The notes beneath the pieces are model-generated. The model had not been told where the DNA came from. It ran no database searches and saw nothing but the letters and a program-made list of their open reading frames with translations. A stretch of DNA of 64,000 nucleotides from Litoreibacter arenae DSM 19593. Its GTDB lineage: Bacteria > Pseudomonadota > Alphaproteobacteria > Rhodobacterales > Rhodobacteraceae. Positions 54,580 through 62,561 of the stretch are shown here, in pieces. The translations under genes and the position numbers were made by a program. The stretch spans positions 349,887-413,886 of the forward strand of contig NZ_KE557312.1 in assembly GCF_000442275.2 (NCBI RefSeq), given 5' to 3'. Each line of letters starts with the position of its first letter. Positions within the stretch are counted from its first letter, which is position 1.

Positions 54580-54908
54580 GATTGCACCGCGCCGTAGGTG
54601 TCGCCGCGGGCTTTGACTTCTTCCATCTTGGTGCCGAGTTCTTCCAGCGTGTAGACGCCCGCCTCGATCAGGTTCTGGTTCAGCGACGCGACCCATCGCT
54701 CGTAGTAGGTCATGCTCTCGAACGCCTGCTCGCCCATGTCCTCCAAAGCGCGGCGCAGCCCGTCGACGGTGAAGTGCCCGCGTTGCTGGCCAAGGATCAC
54801 CAAAGCGTCGACGCGCTTTTCCCAGATGGCGAAGTCGTGGCTATCCATGGGGACGGGGCCAGCGGCGTCGCCGCCCATGTCGTGCCAACGGCGTTCGGGG
54901 TGTTCCAT
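54576..54908 (-). CDS. Nitrile hydratase beta subunit, N-terminal-half protein
   Basis: 110 aa. Helical domain matching the N-terminal half of nitrile hydratase beta: WHDMGGDAAGPVPMDSHDFA, WEKRVDALVILGQQRGHFTV, FESMTYYERWVASLNQNLIE and AGVYTLEEL. Nitrile hydratase accessory proteins look similar but this one has the MGG-xxxPVP start of a true beta subunit. Gene order N-half, C-half, catalytic subunit equals the scnB-scnA-scnC order of thiocyanate hydrolase as I recall it. Starts 4 bases after the TIGR01244 gene. Confidence 0.85.
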   Translation of the reverse strand: MEHPERRWHDMGGDAAGPVPMDSHDFAIWEKRVDALVILGQQRGHFTVDGLRRALEDMGEQAFESMTYYERWVASLNQNLIEAGVYTLEELGTKMEEVKARGDTYGAVQS

Positions 54909-54911
54909 GCT

Positions 54912-55322
54912 TTAGCCTTTCGCCAATGCGTCGATCTGGGGGCCAAGCTGCGGCATCGGGAAGCCCGCCTTGTCCAGCGCGTCCAGAATGTCGGCCGTGG
55001 GTTGTTTGCCCGCTTCCGCCAAGGCCCAGACAATGGCGGAGCGTGTGCCGGAGGCGCAATAGGCCAGCGCCTTGCCGCCTGCCTTCTGTGCCTCGACATT
55101 GTCCATGGTGAGTTGGCCCATGACCACCGGATTGTCGCAAAAGGTCAAGCCGGCGGCCAACACGACTTCCTCGATCTCGTCGGGTTTGTCACCCGGCGCG
55201 CTTTCCGCCGAGGGGCGATTGCAGATGACGTGGGTGAAGCCCTCGGCCCTGATGGCCTCGATATCCGAGACGTGGATTTGTGGCGATACGGCGAAGTCGG
55301 GGGAGAGTGTACGAATGTCCAT
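54912..55322 (-). CDS. TIGR01244 family (DUF442) sulfurtransferase/phosphatase-like protein
   Basis: 136 aa. The fold resembles dual-specificity phosphatases; the active-site loop is YCASGTRS with C89 and R94. N-terminal MDIRTLSPDFAVSPQIHVSD and GFTHVICNRPSAESAPGDKP are family hallmarks. Such domains occur fused to the persulfide dioxygenase-like protein Blh and are named sulfur transferases, but activity is not proven. Tightly packed before the nitrile hydratase-like genes, which could point to sulfur chemistry of the substrate. Confidence 0.85.
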   Translation of the reverse strand: MDIRTLSPDFAVSPQIHVSDIEAIRAEGFTHVICNRPSAESAPGDKPDEIEEVVLAAGLTFCDNPVVMGQLTMDNVEAQKAGGKALAYCASGTRSAIVWALAEAGKQPTADILDALDKAGFPMPQLGPQIDALAKG

Positions 55323-55354
55323 GGCTACCAGTTACTGTGGGTTGAGGGGCGCGT

Positions 55355-56062
55355 CTAGCTCTGTGCGAAACGCTCCTTGAGGAAGGTTTGCATCGCGTCG
55401 AAGGACCGATCGTTGGAGGACGCGGCGTAAGCCATGCCTGCATCGGGACTTTGTGCGGCAGGGTTGGTGAAAGCGTGGCTGGTGTGGCCGAAGGCCAGCA
55501 TCTGCCAGTCGTCGCAATGCTCGGTGAGTTCTTTGGCGAGCCCGACCGCCTGATCCGGCGTGGCGAGCGGGTCGTCCCAGCCGTGCAGGACCAGAACCGA
55601 GGTGTTCATCTTGGAGCAGCCCGACGGCGGCGCGTCGAAGATGCCGTGGAATGGCACCACGCCCGACAGCGTCGCGCCGGAGCGGGCGAGGTCCAACACC
55701 GCCTTGCCACCGAAGCAAAAGCCAATGGCCGCGATGTTCGATTTATCCGCGTCAGGCAGGGTGCGTGCGGTGTCCAAAGCGGCTTGCATTCGCGTCAAGA
55801 GAGTCGCGCGGTCGTTTTGCAGGACATGCATCATCTCCGAGGCTTGCGCGTCGTCGCGGGCGGTCCGGCCCTCGCCGTAATAGTCCACCGCGAAGCCGAT
55901 ATAGCCCAAGCTTGCCAGCCAGTCCGCCTTGTCGCGGGCGAAGTCATCAAGACCGTGATAGGCGGGGGTAACGATCACGACGGGATGCGGGCCTGCGCCC
56001 TCGGGGCGGGCGACGTAGCCTATGCACTCGGTGTCTTTGGCGGCGTAGCGATGTTCGGACAT
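55355..56062 (-). CDS. Dienelactone hydrolase-family protein
   Basis: 235 aa alpha/beta hydrolase from ATG 56062. Triad: nucleophile C116 in AIGFCFGGKAVLD, D163/D164 in LHGWDDPLA, and His in FGHTSHAF (H193 or H196). Cys instead of Ser is the dienelactone hydrolase pattern, favouring lactone-type substrates. The start overlaps the stop of the acyl-CoA dehydrogenase gene (TGATG), so both are translated together. Confidence 0.9.
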   Translation of the reverse strand: MSEHRYAAKDTECIGYVARPEGAGPHPVVIVTPAYHGLDDFARDKADWLASLGYIGFAVDYYGEGRTARDDAQASEMMHVLQNDRATLLTRMQAALDTARTLPDADKSNIAAIGFCFGGKAVLDLARSGATLSGVVPFHGIFDAPPSGCSKMNTSVLVLHGWDDPLATPDQAVGLAKELTEHCDDWQMLAFGHTSHAFTNPAAQSPDAGMAYAASSNDRSFDAMQTFLKERFAQS

Positions 56063-57285
56063 CAGACTTTCTCCTGCGTATATTTGCGAAGCTCTGCGCG
56101 GGCGACTTGGCGGCGATGTACGGCGTCGGGACCGTCGGCAAGGCGCAGCGTGCGCAGATGCGCCCATTGGCGGGCGAGGGGGGTGTCTTGGGAAATACCC
56201 TGCGCGCCGAACATTTGCACGGCCTGATCGGTGATCTCAAGTGCTATGCGCGGGGCCTCGACCTTGATCTGGCTGATCCACGGCGCGGCAGCGCGGGCGT
56301 CGCCTTGGTCCATCATCCACGCGGCTTTCAGGCAGAGCAGGCGGGCCTGCTCGATCTGCATGCGGGCGTTGGCGATGTAGTCGTAATTGCCACCAAGTTG
56401 TGCCAATGGCTTGCCAAACGCCTCGCGCGACAGGGAGCGGCGGATCATCAGCGCCAGCGCCTTTTCCGCCATACCGATGGCGCGCATGCAGTGGTGGATG
56501 CGACCGGGCCCAAGGCGGCCTTGGGATATCTCGAAACCGCGCCCTTCGCCCAGCAGCATGTTTTCAACGGGAACGCGAACGTCGGTGAAGCGGATGTGCA
56601 TGTGGCCGTGCGGCGCCTCGTCATCGCCATAGACCTCCATGGCGCGGAGTTTTTCGATTCCGGGCGTATCGGAGGGCATGACGATCATGGAATGCTGCTG
56701 GTGCTTTGGGCCTTCGTGGGCGGTGCGCACCATGACGATATACACCGCGCAGCGCGGATCGCCCGCGCCGGTGGCCCACCACTTCTCGCCGTTCAAGACG
56801 TAGTCGTCGCCGTCGCGTACGCAAGATAGGGCAATGTTGGTCGCGTCGGAGGAGGCGACATCGGGTTCCGTCATCAGGTAGGCGGAGCGGATTTCGCCTG
56901 CAAGCAATGGTTTCAGCCAGCGGTCCTTCATGGGGTCGGTGCCGTATTTCTCGAACACCTCCATATTGCCGGTGTCGGGGGCATTGCAGTTGAAGGTCTC
57001 AGGCGCGAGGTGGGCCTTGCCCATTTCCTCGGCCAGATAGGCGTATTCGACGGTGGATAGCGCGTGGCCGGTGACCGGCGACCACAGGTTCCACAAGCCC
57101 GCCGCTTTGGCTTTGGCTTTCAAGCCTTCGATGATCTCGCGTTGGCGTGGGGTGAAGCTCCAGCGGTCGCCTACCTCCACCTCGGCGAAATACTCGGCGT
57201 CCAGCGGCGCGATCTCGTCGCGCACCATCGCGGCGACTGCCTCGCGGATGGGGTGCAACCTTTGGCTGATCCCTAAATCCATCAT
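56062..57285 (-). CDS. Acyl-CoA dehydrogenase, ACAD10/11 type
   Basis: 407 aa flavoprotein from ATG 57285 (GGGAG before it; a second ATG follows directly). Strong resemblance to the dehydrogenase half of ACAD11: FNCNAPDTGNMEVFEKYGT, YLMTEPDVASSDATNIALSC, NGEKWWATGAGDPRCAV, EGRGFEISQGRLGPGRIHHC, FGAQGISQDTPLARQWAHLR and LADGPDAVH. In ACAD11 and in LvaC of Pseudomonas, this type removes phosphate from 4-phosphohydroxyacyl-CoA to give an enoyl-CoA. The matching kinase is encoded divergently at 57367. Coupled to the downstream hydrolase gene. Confidence 0.9.
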   Translation of the reverse strand: MMDLGISQRLHPIREAVAAMVRDEIAPLDAEYFAEVEVGDRWSFTPRQREIIEGLKAKAKAAGLWNLWSPVTGHALSTVEYAYLAEEMGKAHLAPETFNCNAPDTGNMEVFEKYGTDPMKDRWLKPLLAGEIRSAYLMTEPDVASSDATNIALSCVRDGDDYVLNGEKWWATGAGDPRCAVYIVMVRTAHEGPKHQQHSMIVMPSDTPGIEKLRAMEVYGDDEAPHGHMHIRFTDVRVPVENMLLGEGRGFEISQGRLGPGRIHHCMRAIGMAEKALALMIRRSLSREAFGKPLAQLGGNYDYIANARMQIEQARLLCLKAAWMMDQGDARAAAPWISQIKVEAPRIALEITDQAVQMFGAQGISQDTPLARQWAHLRTLRLADGPDAVHRRQVARAELRKYTQEKV

Positions 57286-57366
57286 GTTTCTCCCGTTTTT
57301 CTCATGACGGAGGGTCGGCGTGTGCGCAGCGCTTGTCAATCGCACAAAGCGGCGTAAGGTCGACCT

Positions 57367-58413
57367 ATGGGCGAAACCAACGACCTGATGATTGCCAGCC
57401 TTGGCCCTTACCTAGCCGCGAATGTGCCGGAACTGGGGACGGTTCGGCATTTCGAGAAGTTTGGCACCGGCCAGTCCAACCCGACCTACAAGCTGATTTG
57501 CGACGCGGGAACATTCGTGTTGCGCACCAAACCGCCCGGTCAGTTGCTGAAATCGGCGCATCTGGTGGAGCGGGAGTTCGAGGTAATGCAGGCACTGGCC
57601 GACACGCCTGTGCCGGTGCCGAAGATGCTGCATCTGGCGACCGATGAGGCGTCACCGCTGGGTCGTGCGTTCTTCGTGATGGAGTATCTGGAGGGACGGG
57701 TATTCTTCGACCCGAGCCTCCCGGAACTGGACGCAGGCGAGCGGGCGTCCATATACGATGCGATGGCGGACACGCTGGCGGCGTTGCACAGCGTCGACGT
57801 GGACGCTGTGGGCTTGAGCGCCTTCGGCAAACCCGGCAGCTATTTCGAGCGCCAGATCGACCGTTGGTCGCGGCAATACTTGGCCTCGGTCGATGTGCCG
57901 GACCGCGGCATGCGGGGTATCATGGACTGGCTGGGGCTGCATGTGCCAGATGATGACGGGCAGGTGGCGCTGGTGCATGGGGACTTCCGGCTCGACAATA
58001 TGATGATCGCCCCCGACGCCCCGCGGGTGATCGCGCTGCTGGATTGGGAGCTGTCCACGCTTGGCCATCCGCTGGCGGATCTGGCCTATCAGTGCATGCA
58101 GTGGCGGTTGCCGCACGAGGGCGGGATGCGCGGTTTGGGAGGCGTGGATCGCGCGGAATTGGGGCTGCCATCGGAGCGGGAGTATATTGCCCGCTATTGC
58201 GCCGCGCGGGGCATCGCGCGGCCAGACAACTGGCCGTTTTATCTGGTATTCAGCTACTTCCGGCTTGCGGCGATCCTGCAAGGGGTCGTGGCGCGGGCGC
58301 AGGGCGGCAACGCCTCCAATCCCGAGGCCGCGCGGAAATACGCCGCCGCGATCCCCGTGTTGATCAAACAGGCAGTGGACATAGCGCACGAACCAAGCGA
58401 AAAAGCCATATGA
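57367..58413 (+). CDS. APH-family kinase, LvaA/ACAD11-kinase type
   Basis: 348 aa aminoglycoside-phosphotransferase-fold kinase. FEKFGTGQSNPTYKLICDAG is the nucleotide loop, LRTKPPGQLLKSAHLVEREF is ACAD11-like, the catalytic loop is HGDFRLDNMM (about residue 205) and the metal motif is LLDWELSTLGHPLADLAYQ (about 224). Established members phosphorylate the 4-hydroxyl group of hydroxyacyl-CoA. Divergent from the dehydrogenase gene across 81 bases, and its stop overlaps the next start (ATGA). Confidence 0.9.
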   Translation: MGETNDLMIASLGPYLAANVPELGTVRHFEKFGTGQSNPTYKLICDAGTFVLRTKPPGQLLKSAHLVEREFEVMQALADTPVPVPKMLHLATDEASPLGRAFFVMEYLEGRVFFDPSLPELDAGERASIYDAMADTLAALHSVDVDAVGLSAFGKPGSYFERQIDRWSRQYLASVDVPDRGMRGIMDWLGLHVPDDDGQVALVHGDFRLDNMMIAPDAPRVIALLDWELSTLGHPLADLAYQCMQWRLPHEGGMRGLGGVDRAELGLPSEREYIARYCAARGIARPDNWPFYLVFSYFRLAAILQGVVARAQGGNASNPEAARKYAAAIPVLIKQAVDIAHEPSEKAI

Positions 58414-60521
58414 AACAGGCCCCAAAACACCCCGTCCGGCTGGAGCGCCAAGGCAATGTGGCGCTTATCGTCATCGAAAACCCGCCGGTCAATGCGCTGG
58501 GCGTGGCGGTCCGGCGTGGCATTGCGGCCGCGCTGAATGCGGCACTGGCGCAGGAGGGCACGCATGCAATCGTGATTGCGGCGAACGGTCGGACCTTTCC
58601 GGCAGGCGCGGACATCCGCGAGTTCGACATGGCCCCGCAGGAGCCGTCGCTGACGCAGTTGTGCAGCTTGGTTGAAAATTCGCCCAAACCCGTTGTTGCC
58701 GCCGTCCACGGCACCGCACTGGGCGGCGGGCTGGAACTGGCAATGGCGGCGCATTACCGCGTCGCGGCCAAGGGCGCGCGGATGGGGCTGCCGGAAATCA
58801 AATTGGGCATTTTGCCGGGCGCAGGCGGCACGCAGCGCTTGCCACGGCTGGTGGGGCCGGAGCTGGCGCTGGATATGATCCTGACCGGCAATCAGGTGAG
58901 CGCGGGGATCGCGGCCGAGATGGGACTGGTCGACCACGTCGCCGACACGGACCTGAGGGAGGAGGCCGTGGCTTATGCCCGCTCTGTCACTGAGCCGCGC
59001 CAGACCGGCGCGAACCGTGAGCATCTACGGGATGGTGCGGCCTATATGGCATCGGTCAACGCGCGTCGGGCGCAGGTCAAGATGGAGCTTGGCGCAAACG
59101 CGCTGGCACCGCTCAAGATCGTGAACTGCGTCGAGGCGGCGCTGCTGTTGCCGCTGGAGGCGGGGCTGGACGTGGAGCGGGCCGCCTGCGAGGAATGCAT
59201 GGACTCGCGCGAAAGCGCCGGTTTGCGGCACGCGTTTTTTGCAGAACGTGCGGCGTCGAAATTCCCCGAAGCCGCTGACGCAAAGCCTGCGCAGGTCGAC
59301 CGCGTGGCGATTGTCGGCGGTGGGCTGATGGGATCGGGCATCGCGATTGCGGCCTTGCAGAGCGGCTTCGCCGTGACCCTGGTCGAGCAGGGCGAGAGCG
59401 GCGTGAACGCCGCGCTGGAGCGGATCGGGGCGTATTACGAACGCTCGGTCGCCAAGGGGCGTTTGTCGGAGGCCCAAGGGGCCGCCGCGCTGACACATTT
59501 GCAGCTGACCAACAAACTCGACACCTTGAGTGAGGCTGATCTGATTATCGAGGCGGTTGCGGAAGACCTGGAGTTGAAAACGCAGCTACTGGCTGAGATT
59601 AGCGCGCTGGCGAAGCCGGAGGCGGTGATTGCCACGAACACATCCTACCTTGATCTCGACATTTTGGCGCAGGCGACGGGGCGGCCGACGGACACCATCG
59701 GGCTTCACTTCTTTGCGCCTGCCGAGGTGAACAAGCTGGTGGAAATTGGGGTGCATGACGCGGCTTCGCCGCAGGCGGTGATGACCGGGCTGGGCTTTGC
59801 CAAGCATTTGGGCAAAGTGCCGGTTCGCGCCCGCGTCCACGCGGGTTTCGGGTCCGGCTACATCGGCAACGCCATTCTGGAAGCCTATCGCCACGCCGCC
59901 GATATCATGCTGGAGGACGGCGCAACGCCTTCGCAGATCGACGGCGCGATGCGGTCTTTCGGGTTCCGGATGGGGCCGTATCAGGTGGCGGATATGTCCG
60001 GTCTGGATATTGCCTACGCCCGCCGCCAGTCCAAACCGCGCGATCCCGACGCCCGCTATGTGGAGATCGCCGACAAGATGGTGGAGCAGGGCTGGCTGGG
60101 TCAGAAATCGGGCCGTGGTTATTACATCTATGCGGAGGGGCAACGACAAGGCGTGCCAAATGGTGACGTGTTGAAACTGATTGCCGAGCATCGGGCGCAG
60201 AAGGGCATTACCCCGCGCAAGTTTTCGGACCGCGATATCCGCGACCGTATTCTGCTGGCCATGGTCAATGCCGGTGCACGTCTGTTGGGTGAAGGCGTCG
60301 CCGCGCGACCAAGCGATATCGACGTGGTGATGGTCCACGGTTTTGGCTACCCGCGCAGCCGTGGCGGGCCGATGATGGATGCTGATGCGACGACGCCGGC
60401 GATCATTGCGTCGCGCCTGTCCGTCTTGGCCCCCGAGGAGCCGAAACTCTGGAGCGCTGCGCCAGTGCTGAGCATGCTGGCACACGAACGTCAGAAGTTT
60501 GAGGATCTGAATACATCTTAG
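58410..60521 (+). CDS. Enoyl-CoA hydratase / 3-hydroxyacyl-CoA dehydrogenase fusion (FadB/FadJ type)
   Basis: 703 aa from ATG 58410. N-terminal crotonase domain: [28 protein letters not shown] and [19 protein letters not shown] with the two active-site acidic residues. The NAD domain starts at about residue 303 ([20 protein letters not shown]), and the C-terminal dehydrogenase domain has VKVGIHxxS-like [20 protein letters not shown] and [18 protein letters not shown]. Carries out hydration and oxidation of enoyl-CoA in beta-oxidation. Coupled to the kinase gene, so it would act on the enoyl-CoA made by the ACAD11-like pair. Confidence 0.92.
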   Translation: MKQAPKHPVRLERQGNVALIVIENPPVNALGVAVRRGIAAALNAALAQEGTHAIVIAANGRTFPAGADIREFDMAPQEPSLTQLCSLVENSPKPVVAAVHGTALGGGLELAMAAHYRVAAKGARMGLPEIKLGILPGAGGTQRLPRLVGPELALDMILTGNQVSAGIAAEMGLVDHVADTDLREEAVAYARSVTEPRQTGANREHLRDGAAYMASVNARRAQVKMELGANALAPLKIVNCVEAALLLPLEAGLDVERAACEECMDSRESAGLRHAFFAERAASKFPEAADAKPAQVDRVAIVGGGLMGSGIAIAALQSGFAVTLVEQGESGVNAALERIGAYYERSVAKGRLSEAQGAAALTHLQLTNKLDTLSEADLIIEAVAEDLELKTQLLAEISALAKPEAVIATNTSYLDLDILAQATGRPTDTIGLHFFAPAEVNKLVEIGVHDAASPQAVMTGLGFAKHLGKVPVRARVHAGFGSGYIGNAILEAYRHAADIMLEDGATPSQIDGAMRSFGFRMGPYQVADMSGLDIAYARRQSKPRDPDARYVEIADKMVEQGWLGQKSGRGYYIYAEGQRQGVPNGDVLKLIAEHRAQKGITPRKFSDRDIRDRILLAMVNAGARLLGEGVAARPSDIDVVMVHGFGYPRSRGGPMMDADATTPAIIASRLSVLAPEEPKLWSAAPVLSMLAHERQKFEDLNTS

Positions 60522-60574
60522 GCGCTTGTGTTGGCCGCGATCAAAGACGGTCACCGTTGTTCGGAACTGGCCTT

Positions 60575-60790
60575 TCAGCCGAGAATGATCCCCAAGACTA
60601 CCATCATCAGGCCAACGGCCGACAGCAGCAAAGCGCCGAGGTTCAGGCCGACGGTGGTTTGCATAACGGCACGCAACTCTTCGTCGCTCAGCCCCTGCTT
60701 GCGAGCACGAGAGACTTTAACGATGCACCAGACGAGGCCAAGCAGACCCATGAGGGTGATGACGGCCCCAAGCGGGATCAGGTTGGACAT
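60575..60790 (-). CDS. Small two-helix membrane protein (71 aa)
   Basis: MSNLIPLGAVITLMGLLGLV forms the first helix, followed by a basic/polar loop (KVSRARKQGLSDEELRAVMQ) and a second helix LGALLLSAVGLMMVVLGIIL. Resembles a short membrane protein conserved in Rhodobacteraceae; function unknown. AGGAGCC upstream of the ATG supports it. It converges with the fadB-like gene. Confidence 0.75.
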   Translation of the reverse strand: MSNLIPLGAVITLMGLLGLVWCIVKVSRARKQGLSDEELRAVMQTTVGLNLGALLLSAVGLMMVVLGIILG

Positions 60791-60927
60791 GGGGTCAGGC
60801 TCCTTCGTGGCTGTGGCGTGGGCCTAGCCCGTTCCGAGGGGCATCGCAACCGTTTGCACCTTGAAGGCGCGGGCCGGGCTTAGTATCCCGTGATCTCTGA
60901 TCCACTCAAGCTCCAAGGAAACGCCCC

Positions 60928-61191
60928 ATGTCCGACACCTCCGTCGTCGATAGCACCTACCGTGTCACCGCAGATGAGCTGCGCCAGTTCGTCGAGCGCT
61001 ACGAGCGCCTTGAGCAGGAAAAGAAGGACATCGCGGACCAGCAAAAAGAGGTGATGGCCGAGGCCAAGGGGCGTGGCTACGACACCAAGGTGCTGCGCAA
61101 GATCATGTCCCTGCGCAAGCGTGACCCGCAGGATATCTCCGAAGAAGAGGCGGTGCTTGAATTGTATAAGGAAGCCTTGGGCATGTCCTAA
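60928..61191 (+). CDS. gapR: Nucleoid-associated protein GapR (DUF2312)
   Basis: 87 aa. Predicted long helices: VTADELRQFVERYERLEQEK, KDIADQQKEVMAEAKGRGYD, TKVLRKIMSLRKRDPQDISE, ending in EEEAVLELYKEALG. This is the DUF2312 family; Caulobacter GapR clamps overtwisted AT-rich DNA ahead of forks and polymerases and stimulates topoisomerases. Its stop overlaps the convergent gene at 61188-61191. Confidence 0.93.
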   Translation: MSDTSVVDSTYRVTADELRQFVERYERLEQEKKDIADQQKEVMAEAKGRGYDTKVLRKIMSLRKRDPQDISEEEAVLELYKEALGMS

Positions 61192-62060
61192 GGCGTCAGG
61201 AACGTGACGCCGGGCATTTTGTGCAACTGCTCCAGATCCCGCTCGTAGAGGTCTGACAGCTTGGAAACATAGCTGTCGGTCCAGCCCGGCAGGTCGATTT
61301 CCTGCACCAATGCGTCCGCGCCGAACTTGTCGAGGAAGGCCGCGACGATACGCTCGCGCTGGCTTTCGGTTTGCGGCGGATGCGCCTGAAGATAACTTTC
61401 AAGGCGCGTCAGCCCGCCGCGACCCATGATGGTGCCCAAGAAATCATTCACACCCTCAAATCTGAAGTCCTCTTTCGCGCCGGTGATCGCGCGCAATATG
61501 TTTGGCCACAGAAGCGGCGTGTCCTCGTTACACCACAGCGTAACCGGTGCGTCCGGTACCATTGTGCGAATGCGCGAGACCAGTTCTGACCACCTGAGCG
61601 CCGCGGGGTCCGAGCCGTCGAGAAATTCCTCGAAATTCGGCGTCTGCGCCCGCTCGAACACAGCTGGCAGAAAGGTCGCTGGCGAACGCAGGCCGATGCA
61701 GAATCTCACGTTCTCGCGCGAAAACAGATTTCGCAATCGCGCTGCTTTTAGGCTGGCCGTCGGGTAAAGGAGACCATTGCCGACACTGCGCCCGGGGACG
61801 CAGAAAAAGCTCTCGTGACTGAGAATGACGCGGGCTGCGTTGTCCTCGTCGATGATGCTGTCAAGCAAGGCTTCCTGCGTTTCCAACGGGGCGATATCAC
61901 CGACCAACGCCTGCATGGTTTCGCGGATCGCGGGGCGATAGCGGGAAGGCTCGGCCACTACAATTCCATCCGCGCTGAGCAGGTCCTTGTTTTTATACAT
62001 GCATTTCAGAAGGTTGTCTTCGTCAGTGCTGTGCGCGCCGACGTGCAGGACGATTTCCAT
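61188..62060 (-). CDS. Sulfotransferase-like protein, degenerate P-loop
   Basis: 290 aa. The N-terminus MEIVLHVGAHSTDEDNLLKC mirrors the phosphosulfate-binding loop of sulfotransferases (LHVGxHKTGTT), but the residues following the His differ. VILSHESFFCVPGR and a later LRSPATFLPAVFERAQ correspond to the 3'-phosphate region (R-S). A helical C-terminus follows. The altered loop may mean loss of PAPS binding. Function unknown. Tail to tail with gapR. Confidence 0.6.
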   Translation of the reverse strand: MEIVLHVGAHSTDEDNLLKCMYKNKDLLSADGIVVAEPSRYRPAIRETMQALVGDIAPLETQEALLDSIIDEDNAARVILSHESFFCVPGRSVGNGLLYPTASLKAARLRNLFSRENVRFCIGLRSPATFLPAVFERAQTPNFEEFLDGSDPAALRWSELVSRIRTMVPDAPVTLWCNEDTPLLWPNILRAITGAKEDFRFEGVNDFLGTIMGRGGLTRLESYLQAHPPQTESQRERIVAAFLDKFGADALVQEIDLPGWTDSYVSKLSDLYERDLEQLHKMPGVTFLTP

Positions 62061-62209
62061 ATATGCAGGGCCTTTGGTCTAGCTCAGGGTCTCCAAGTGT
62101 TTAGCCGCCCGCCCGCAGGCAATCAAACGCGAATACAAAGCGCATTGGGTAATGTTGCATTTACAGCCTTGCGAATGCGCCCGCCCTCGCATTATAAGCG
62201 CGCCCAGTG

Positions 62210-62284
62210 CCCCTATAGCTCAGCTGGTAGAGCAACTGATTTGTAATCAGTAGGTCCGCGGTTCGAGTCCGTGTGGGGGCACCA
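62210..62284 (+). tRNA. tRNA-Thr (anticodon TGT)
   Basis: Complete cloverleaf: acceptor GCCCCTA/TGGGGGC, D arm GCTCAGCTGGTAGAGC, anticodon stem CTGA/TCAG with loop TTTGTAA (anticodon TGT), T arm CGCGG-TTCGAGT-CCGTG with one imperfect pair, discriminator A and encoded CCA. The sequence after it is AT-richer and carries a NACHT gene, so its 3' end may be an integration site. Confidence 0.97.
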
Positions 62285-62561
62285 TTTTTGATAATAAAAC
62301 CAATAGCTTATGCGGATCTTGAGCCTTGAGCCGCTGTGTGGTGCTCATCGAGTACAGTATAAGCACAGAATTTGTGCCAAGCACCGACTCAAAACTATAC
62401 TGGCCCCCGCGAATTCCTGCCCCCCCCCCCCCCGCATTTGCTACTCAGGCCATATTTGCGTGTTTGAGAAGCCAGCAAGCACCAGAATGTCATAGACATG
62501 CCCTTCGAGGTTAGTATCTTTACCCACAAGAGATTGAGTTCATAACTTTAGGTTGCTGCTG
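62285..62561. other. Island edge: gene-free stretch after tRNA-Thr
   Basis: 277 bases of mixed composition without a convincing gene. Two short overlapping frames (62310-62514) span the poly-C tract and encode Pro/Cys-rich peptides without family resemblance. A run of 14 C lies at 62420-62433. Neither an integrase gene nor a repeat of the tRNA end is visible in the window. Confidence 0.7.
62420..62433. repeat. Poly-C tract, 14 bases
   Basis: A single homopolymer of 14 C between GAATTCCTG and GCATTTG, about 130 bases before the NACHT start. Homopolymers this long are slippage-prone during replication and a common source of sequencing error. Confidence 0.9.

Noticed and set aside
62310..62514. 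Two short open frames across the poly-C tract
   Set aside because: No ribosome-binding site, no family resemblance, and Pro runs caused only by the homopolymer.
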